This document shows, in pieces, positions 60,601 through 64,000 of a stretch of 64,000 nt of DNA. This stretch comes from Brachybacterium vulturis. Its GTDB lineage: Bacteria; Actinomycetota; Actinomycetes; Actinomycetales; Dermabacteraceae. Numbering within the stretch: position 1 is the first letter of the stretch; the number at the start of each line of letters is the position of its first letter. Location of the stretch: assembly GCF_002407185.1 (NCBI RefSeq), contig NZ_CP023563.1, positions 1,178,001 through 1,242,000 of the forward strand. Reading direction: 5' to 3'. Both the position numbers and the translations under genes were made by a program. The notes under the pieces are model-generated. The model was not told the origin of the DNA and ran no database searches. It saw only the letters and a program-made list of their open reading frames with translations.

Positions 60601-61021
60601 CCGGGTGATCCTGGACGTGCGCCGGCACGTGCACTTCCACGCCGAGGAGGTCGACGCCGAGGGGACCGTGGTCCACGCCCACGAATCCGGCGGCCCGCTC
60701 TCCGGCGGCCAGAACGAGAGGCTCGCCACCTTCTGCCTCGCCGCGGCCCTGCGCTACCAGCTGGCGGGCACCGGTCAGGAGGTGCCCCGGTACGCGCCGA
60801 TCATCATCGACGAGGCGTTCTCCAAGGGGGCGGGCAAGTTCATCACCGCCGCCATGGAGTCCTTCCGCCACTTCGGCTTCCAGGTGATCCTCGCCAACCC
60901 CGGCAAGAACCCGCAGGCCCTGGCCCCGTTCATCGGCGGCGTGGGCGTGGTGTCGATCCGGCAGGACCGCTACTCCTCGGTCGCGCCGGTGGAGTTCGTG
61001 GCGACCGCTGCCGCGGAGTAG
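57629..61021 (+). CDS. jetC: JetC/MksB-like SMC ATPase of a Wadjet/MksBEF complex
   Basis: A 1130-residue SMC-like protein. The N-terminal head has WRLTAVQVSNWGTFHGTHDLAI and Walker A GGPGTGKST (65-73). Long coiled coils (about 270-480 and 660-900) flank a hinge-like region that includes YNRVNTDLR and the FHVWLSHEIASRMDYTC stretch. The C-terminal head has signature LSGGQNERLATFC (from about 1024) and Walker B PIIIDEAFSKG (DE about 1061). This order and the short arms are those of MksB/JetC rather than of Smc or SbcC. It should form a DNA-loop-extruding motor with JetA and JetB. GTG 57629 lies 6 nt after a -10 hexamer. It is 16 kb from jetB. Confidence 0.9.
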   Translation: MESAADTLDLPGMAETDAPAQPAERDPDHPHPGQWRLTAVQVSNWGTFHGTHDLAISSKGYFLTGGPGTGKSTLLDAISALLTPPRTLQFNAAASDAGPNRSKYRRTVASYVRGAWAMAYDQATGEFSQEVLREKTTLSVLTLRYSDGRGGTVQLSRLLLLHAGHSADSDVKSLYVIARTPLDVTDLRQFVSTQIEGKALEAAHPGTQTFRQFREYRAAFSQLLGIPDEKALGLLHKIQSAKELGDVNALLRDYMLDAPRTFELADQALANFQNLSEVYEALVTAREQRELLRSLRGSHEDWTAMRERGGALVDRRADIDVFAAQHLVRLLGDETGRLQLERDRLEAQQRRLTQDVAEARSDLAQLKEQRKRAGGGEIDDWKQQIAGLEVERERRRERGTEFAAQLATVELRTPAGEDMFLALQREVTGLRESLEDEEKGADAARWEAEAAVRELGQTLARTREELTSLTSRASNLHSEDVALRDHIAAEVGIAPTELPFAAELLQVRTGEEEWTAAAEQALRGLARSILVPDRIYREVAAVIDRTKLRRRISYNRVNTDLRRPAKTIDARSLAAKLEVKDGEFHVWLSHEIASRMDYTCAESLEEFTRLHRAVLRSGQIKHSAARHEKNADRQINDRSQWVLGFDNRAKRAVFETERTRAEQALFEAQARRKDVETDRERRRERLYALQLISAVTWDEIDAASVARRVANLRDMVRAAEDGSAALAELARQIDDVEQSIAGSDEELLEVVRSAGKLAEQAERAEERLAEARERVAESALDPEVEKELAERFAAIAPALVLSTIDQVTKDASATLDAELMGLTRRTSRAEEDMRTAMREFSRRWPAQAGDTAPTLEGVDDYLAILLRIEEEKLPEVEDRFFEFFTGNTLGDVQALATAIAREPAEIRKRLQRINTLLAQVEFHSGRFLQLSMRPVHLAALDEFKRALEEAVADTALNDISRDRDLAEERFLSLRHLMDMIGAARTRDDQVSRVILDVRRHVHFHAEEVDAEGTVVHAHESGGPLSGGQNERLATFCLAAALRYQLAGTGQEVPRYAPIIIDEAFSKGAGKFITAAMESFRHFGFQVILANPGKNPQALAPFIGGVGVVSIRQDRYSSVAPVEFVATAAAE

Positions 61022-61032
61022 GGCGCGGCGTC

Positions 61033-61052
61033 GATGGGGAGTTCTCCCCATC
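61033..61052 (+). terminator. Hairpin 11 bp after jetC
   Basis: The inverted repeat GATGGGGAG/CTCCCCATC is separated by TT, so about 8 pairs close a 4-nt loop. It lies between the jetC stop and the next promoter. No U-tract is evident, so it is a probable but not certain terminator. Confidence 0.6.
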
Positions 61053-61073
61053 GGCAGCGGCCCCCGGAGCCGA

Positions 61074-61079
61074 TACTCT
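61074..61079 (+). promoter_or_regulatory. -10 element for the gene at 61161
   Basis: TACTCT lies on the + strand 81 nt upstream of ATG 61161. The leader carries GGAAGG as a ribosome site 9 nt before the ATG. Confidence 0.4.
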
Positions 61080-61160
61080 GGGCGACCACCGCGTCGGCCG
61101 AGCGGTGCAGCGTGACGCCGCCGCCCCCGGGTGCGGCACGAGGGTGGAAGGTGAACGGCG

Positions 61161-61670
61161 ATGTCAGCTCTCCCCTCCGGCGCACCCGCGGCGATCCCCG
61201 GTCAGGACGAGACCCATCAGCGCATGCACGACCTGCTGACCTCGGTCACCACCGCGGTGCTCGAGGAGCAGCCCGAGCTGCTCGACTTCCATGATCACCG
61301 TCCCCAGCGGGACCGCTCCTCCGGTGACTCCTGGCACGGGCTGCAGACCCTGTGCCACGTCAGCGCGCTGCTGGCCAGCACCGGCCGGCCCACGAGCTCC
61401 GAGAGCGCCGCCGCACGACTGCTGGAGACGGTGCACCAGACCGCGGCCTCCTGGGGGCTGCACCGCCGGTCGGAGCGGACCGGGGCGGGGGTGATCGCCG
61501 CCAGCTGGACGAATGCGTCCGGCGACCTGCTCGAGATGATCCTCGGCGTCCGGGTGGCGGTGCGCGCGATCAGCGCCCCGTTCCTGCCGGGCTCGCTGAC
61601 CCCGATGGCCACCACCAGCCCGGCCTCGGCACTCAGTCCGCTGACCCCGCCACCGCGCCTGCTGCGCTGA
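61161..61670 (+). CDS. Hypothetical protein downstream of jetC
   Basis: A 169-residue protein with no recognised family, signal peptide or membrane segment. It has a helical N-terminus (GQDETHQRMHDLLTSVTTAVLEEQ), a His/Asp-rich turn (FHDHRPQRDRSSGDSWHGLQTLCH) and further helices. The tail is Pro/Ser/Thr-rich. GGAAGG precedes ATG 61161. It follows jetC by 139 bp with a hairpin and its own promoter between, so it is probably not part of the condensin locus. It does not resemble JetD (no TOPRIM-like or DUF3322/DUF2220 sites). Confidence 0.55.
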   Translation: MSALPSGAPAAIPGQDETHQRMHDLLTSVTTAVLEEQPELLDFHDHRPQRDRSSGDSWHGLQTLCHVSALLASTGRPTSSESAAARLLETVHQTAASWGLHRRSERTGAGVIAASWTNASGDLLEMILGVRVAVRAISAPFLPGSLTPMATTSPASALSPLTPPPRLLR

Positions 61671-61761
61671 TCCGCCCCCGCGCCGCCGGCAGCCCCGACC
61701 GGGCCGTGTGCATCGGCGTCCGTGCGTCGACTCCGTGCCACGACTCCATAGCCCGCGTTGC

Positions 61762-61767
61762 TACCCT
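61762..61767 (+). promoter_or_regulatory. Leaderless-type -10 of the fibril-like protein gene
   Basis: TACCCT ends 6 nt before ATG 61774, and no Shine-Dalgarno is present between them. Confidence 0.5.
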
Positions 61768-61773
61768 GGCCGG

Positions 61774-63738
61774 ATGCTCGAGCCGTCGCCGCGTCGCCCC
61801 TCGCGCGCACGTCCGGGGAGCCTGGTCGCGCGTGCGGCGGCGCTGTGTGCGGCTGGTCTGCTGGCACTGTCCACGGCGCTCCCTGCCGCGGCGCTGGGGG
61901 AGGACGGCACCTTCGAGTTCCCGGCGGAGACCCGGACCCTGCACATGGTCCCCAGCTCGATCACCCGCATCCCGCTCGTCGCACTGATCGAGGACGATCT
62001 CGAGGACGAGGTCGATCTGGAGTCGGCCCAGCTGGCCCTGCCCGCGGGGGCGGGGGAGAGCACCCTGGCACGGATGAGCCTGGACGAGGATCTCCGCAGC
62101 CTCGAGGTGCGGGGCGAGGGGACCTGGACGCTGCTCGGTGAGCAGCTCGTCTTCACGCCGCTGTTCGGTGTGGAGGGGCCGAGCGCACCGATCGAGCTGA
62201 CCATCGGCGGGCTGCACGAGGGTCGCTCGCAGCCGGTCCGGCTCACCCCGGAGCTGCTGGAGCTCGAGGAGATCACCGCGCGCGGCTCGGCCGGCGAGGC
62301 GAAGCGCATCGAACTCCCCGGCGACGTGCCCGCTGAGGGCTCCACCCGCCTGGAACTGGGAGGCCTGCCGTCCGGTTCCACGGTGCTCACCGACGGCAGC
62401 CGGGTCACGGTCCCCGATCAGGGCACCTGGCAGCTCACGGCCGACGGCGGCTCCCTCACCCACACCCCGGTCGGGCCCGGGCTCGGCCGGCAGCTCGACC
62501 CGGTCCGCTTCGTGATCGAGGACGACGAGGGCGCGGCGGCACAAGCCGGCAGGGTCACGCTCTCGGTCCCGATCATCTCGGACCTGGACTGGTCCGCTCC
62601 CTATGGCCAGGACATCCTCTTCGTGGTCGGCGAGGGACAGCAGTACGTCGACCCCGAGACCCTGCGTCTGCAGCCGCTGGGACCGCCGGAGTCCCATCGG
62701 GCCTCCGAGGACGGCACCGAGGTGGTGGTCGAGGGTCAGGGCACCTGGGTGCTGGACCGCGCGGCGGCCACCGTGCGCTTCTCCCCGGAGAGCGCAGAGG
62801 TGCACGAGACCGCGCCGATGGGCATCACCGGCGGCGACGGGGAGGGCCACACCGCCTCGACCGCGCAGCTCAGCACGGCGTACCCGATCCTGCGGTCGCG
62901 GACGGCGGCCGCAGCGCCCGGCACCGAGATCAGCATCGACATGAGCACCGGCAGTCAGGACGTCAGCTCGGACTCGCTGCGCTTCGATCCGGCGGCGGCG
63001 CCGGAGAAGGCGAGCCTGGCCGAGGACGGCTCCGAGCTGACCGTCGCGGGGGAGGGCACCTGGCGGATCGACGACGAGACCGGCGCGGTGGAGATGACCC
63101 CGGTGGACGGGTTCACCGGCACCTCCACCCCGGTGGGCGTCATCGCCCGGGGCGTCTACGCCGACAATCTCGTCCAGGCCACCGTGAGGGTGGTCGTCTC
63201 CCCGATCATCGCCACGCCCCGTGACGACGAGGGACGCACCGCCCCGCAGAACCCGGTCACCGTGGACGTGCTCAGCAACGACACGGCCGGCAGCGGCGAC
63301 CAGCCGCTGAAACCCGAGACGCTCCGGATCAGCTCCCTCGCGGCGACCAACCTGTCCGAGCTCGAGAACGGTCGCGGCACCCGGCTGCTCATCCCGGGGG
63401 AGGGGACCTACTCGGTGGGGGACAACGGCACGGTGACCTTCGAGCCCGTCGAGGGCTTCACCGGCCGCACCACACCGATCAGCTACCACGTGCGCGACAG
63501 TGCGGGCGTCCCGGTCCGGGCCTCCCTGGTGGTCGACGTCGACCCGAGCCTCAGCGCGGCAGAGGAGCCGGTGGCCGAGGTCAGCGGCATCAACAGCCTG
63601 CTGGTGGGGCTGATGCCCGGCACGCCCGGCACGTCGGTCCTCTTCGGCACCCTGGTGCTGCTGCTGCTCTTCGGCGGCGGGGTCTCGCTGTGGATCGGGC
63701 TGCGCATGGAGACCGACCGCCGCGCGTGGGAGGACTGA
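61774..63738 (+). CDS. Secreted repeat protein, CshA-fibril-like, with C-terminal membrane anchor
   Basis: A 654-residue surface protein. A signal peptide (residues 1-41, Arg-rich start, hydrophobic core, ALPAAA cleavage region) leads to five acidic repeats. Each repeat carries a G-x-GTW/Y turn (near residues 113, 214, 320, 425 and 541) followed by a strand ending in F/TxP and a segment like GFTGTSTPVGV. This is the pattern of CshA-type fibril repeats of adhesins; the last repeat (VTFEPVEGFTGRTTPISYHV) is the best match. A final hydrophobic helix (about 617-645) and a short charged tail anchor it in the membrane. No LPXTG motif is present, unlike sortase-linked adhesins. Six nt separate the -10 from the ATG. 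Confidence 0.78.
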   Translation: MLEPSPRRPSRARPGSLVARAAALCAAGLLALSTALPAAALGEDGTFEFPAETRTLHMVPSSITRIPLVALIEDDLEDEVDLESAQLALPAGAGESTLARMSLDEDLRSLEVRGEGTWTLLGEQLVFTPLFGVEGPSAPIELTIGGLHEGRSQPVRLTPELLELEEITARGSAGEAKRIELPGDVPAEGSTRLELGGLPSGSTVLTDGSRVTVPDQGTWQLTADGGSLTHTPVGPGLGRQLDPVRFVIEDDEGAAAQAGRVTLSVPIISDLDWSAPYGQDILFVVGEGQQYVDPETLRLQPLGPPESHRASEDGTEVVVEGQGTWVLDRAAATVRFSPESAEVHETAPMGITGGDGEGHTASTAQLSTAYPILRSRTAAAAPGTEISIDMSTGSQDVSSDSLRFDPAAAPEKASLAEDGSELTVAGEGTWRIDDETGAVEMTPVDGFTGTSTPVGVIARGVYADNLVQATVRVVVSPIIATPRDDEGRTAPQNPVTVDVLSNDTAGSGDQPLKPETLRISSLAATNLSELENGRGTRLLIPGEGTYSVGDNGTVTFEPVEGFTGRTTPISYHVRDSAGVPVRASLVVDVDPSLSAAEEPVAEVSGINSLLVGLMPGTPGTSVLFGTLVLLLLFGGGVSLWIGLRMETDRRAWED

Positions 63739-63799
63739 GCGACGTGCTGGCGAGGGACGAGACGGTAGGAGCTCAGTCGGTCGGGCGCAGGACTGAGGC

Positions 63800-64000
63800 T
63801 CAGCAGCCCTCGGGCGCGTCCACCGGCTTCTCGAGCGCGGCGGAGGCCGCCGACTCCTCCTCGAGCCCGATGAAACCGTCACCGATCAGCACCTTCACCG
63901 CGTTCCCCTCCTGCTGCTCGTCCAGGCTCAGCTGCGCTCCCTGGATCTGCACCCTCACGGACTGCGCCGCCAGGTAGCCCTGGGGACCGTGGACGATGGT
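63800..64000 (-). CDS. LytR_C-domain protein, 3' end only
   Basis: The last 66 codons of a gene that enters from the right edge. The visible residues TIVHGPQGYLAAQSVRVQIQ and, later, VKVLIGDGFIGLEEE match the second half of the LytR_C domain (x-V-x-x-G-x, alternating strand-helix, and final V-x-V-x-x-G-x-x-F). An acidic linker and a C-terminal Cys (EGC) follow. LytR_C domains occur alone behind a transmembrane helix or at the end of LytR-CpsA-Psr wall-polymer ligases; which one this is cannot be seen. It converges with the fibril-like gene, 61 bp apart. Confidence 0.65.
   Translation of the reverse strand, partial: TIVHGPQGYLAAQSVRVQIQGAQLSLDEQQEGNAVKVLIGDGFIGLEEESAASAALEKPVDAPEGC

Noticed and set aside
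57629-61021. SbcC or canonical Smc instead of JetC
   Set aside because: There is no SbcD gene next to it and no zinc-hook CxxC mid-protein. The coiled coils are too short for Smc, and JetA and JetB homologues are in the same window.
61161-61670. JetD/MksG nuclease subunit next to jetC
   Set aside because: 169 residues without any TOPRIM-like, DUF3322 or DUF2220 feature. A hairpin and a promoter separate it from jetC.

Overview
The window is about 70% G+C by eye, codon-biased to G/C at third positions. It looks like the chromosome of a high-GC Gram-positive actinomycete, most likely a Micrococcales member close to Brachybacterium. The genus is an inference from gene content: a DUF222/HNH gene, a coproporphyrin-type heme operon, abundant GTG starts, leaderless-type promoters, ribitol-phosphate teichoic acid genes and a Mks/Wadjet condensin. 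No integrase, transposase, rRNA, CRISPR array or phage module was seen.

Layout. 0-2.3 kb: the 5' end of an unknown gene, an atypical CAT-anticodon tRNA, a cluster of DnaA-box-like sequences and a DUF222/HNH nuclease gene. 2.3-13.7 kb: a nearly complete heme locus. hemE-hemY-hemQ-hemH-hemC-hemD-hemB-hemL run leftwards, mostly joined by 1-4 base stop/start overlaps, and hemA diverges from hemE. Together they make heme b from glutamyl-tRNA through coproporphyrin. 13.7-23.7 kb: two small hypotheticals, two paralogous acyltransferase-SGNH membrane proteins, an M18 aminopeptidase and polytopic membrane proteins, which suggests cell-envelope decoration. 23.8-28.4 kb: tgt, a propeller-like membrane protein and two small membrane proteins whose 5' ends are a 120-bp duplication. 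28.5-37.3 kb: lacZ with a palindromic operator, an MFS exporter behind tandem operators, a ClpX-type zinc-finger/HTH protein, a Phd-PIN toxin-antitoxin pair and a sugar ABC importer without its own ATPase.

37.5-61 kb: the most unusual part. Homologues of JetA/MksF, JetB/MksE and JetC/MksB, the three subunits of a Wadjet/MksBEF SMC complex, are all on the + strand but lie 1.5 and 16 kb apart. Each has its own leaderless-type promoter, and no JetD/MksG nuclease gene is visible. Between them lie an alkyltransferase-like protein gene, an iron-box-controlled siderophore uptake operon ending in an ABC ATPase-SIP reductase fusion, and a wall teichoic acid island. The island has three CDP-glycerol/ribitol phosphotransferase-family enzymes, a TagG-TagH exporter, an IspD-like cytidylyltransferase with an SDR reductase (together a split Bcs1-like CDP-ribitol pathway) and a GlfT2-like galactofuranosyltransferase. 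61-64 kb: an unknown protein, a secreted five-repeat fibril-like surface protein and the 3' end of a LytR_C-domain gene.

Two genes (left edge and about 22.65 kb) have a coding-like 5' end with a good ribosome binding site but ATC where ATG or GTG is expected. Coordinates are firm for stop codons. Start codons are choices explained in each entry.
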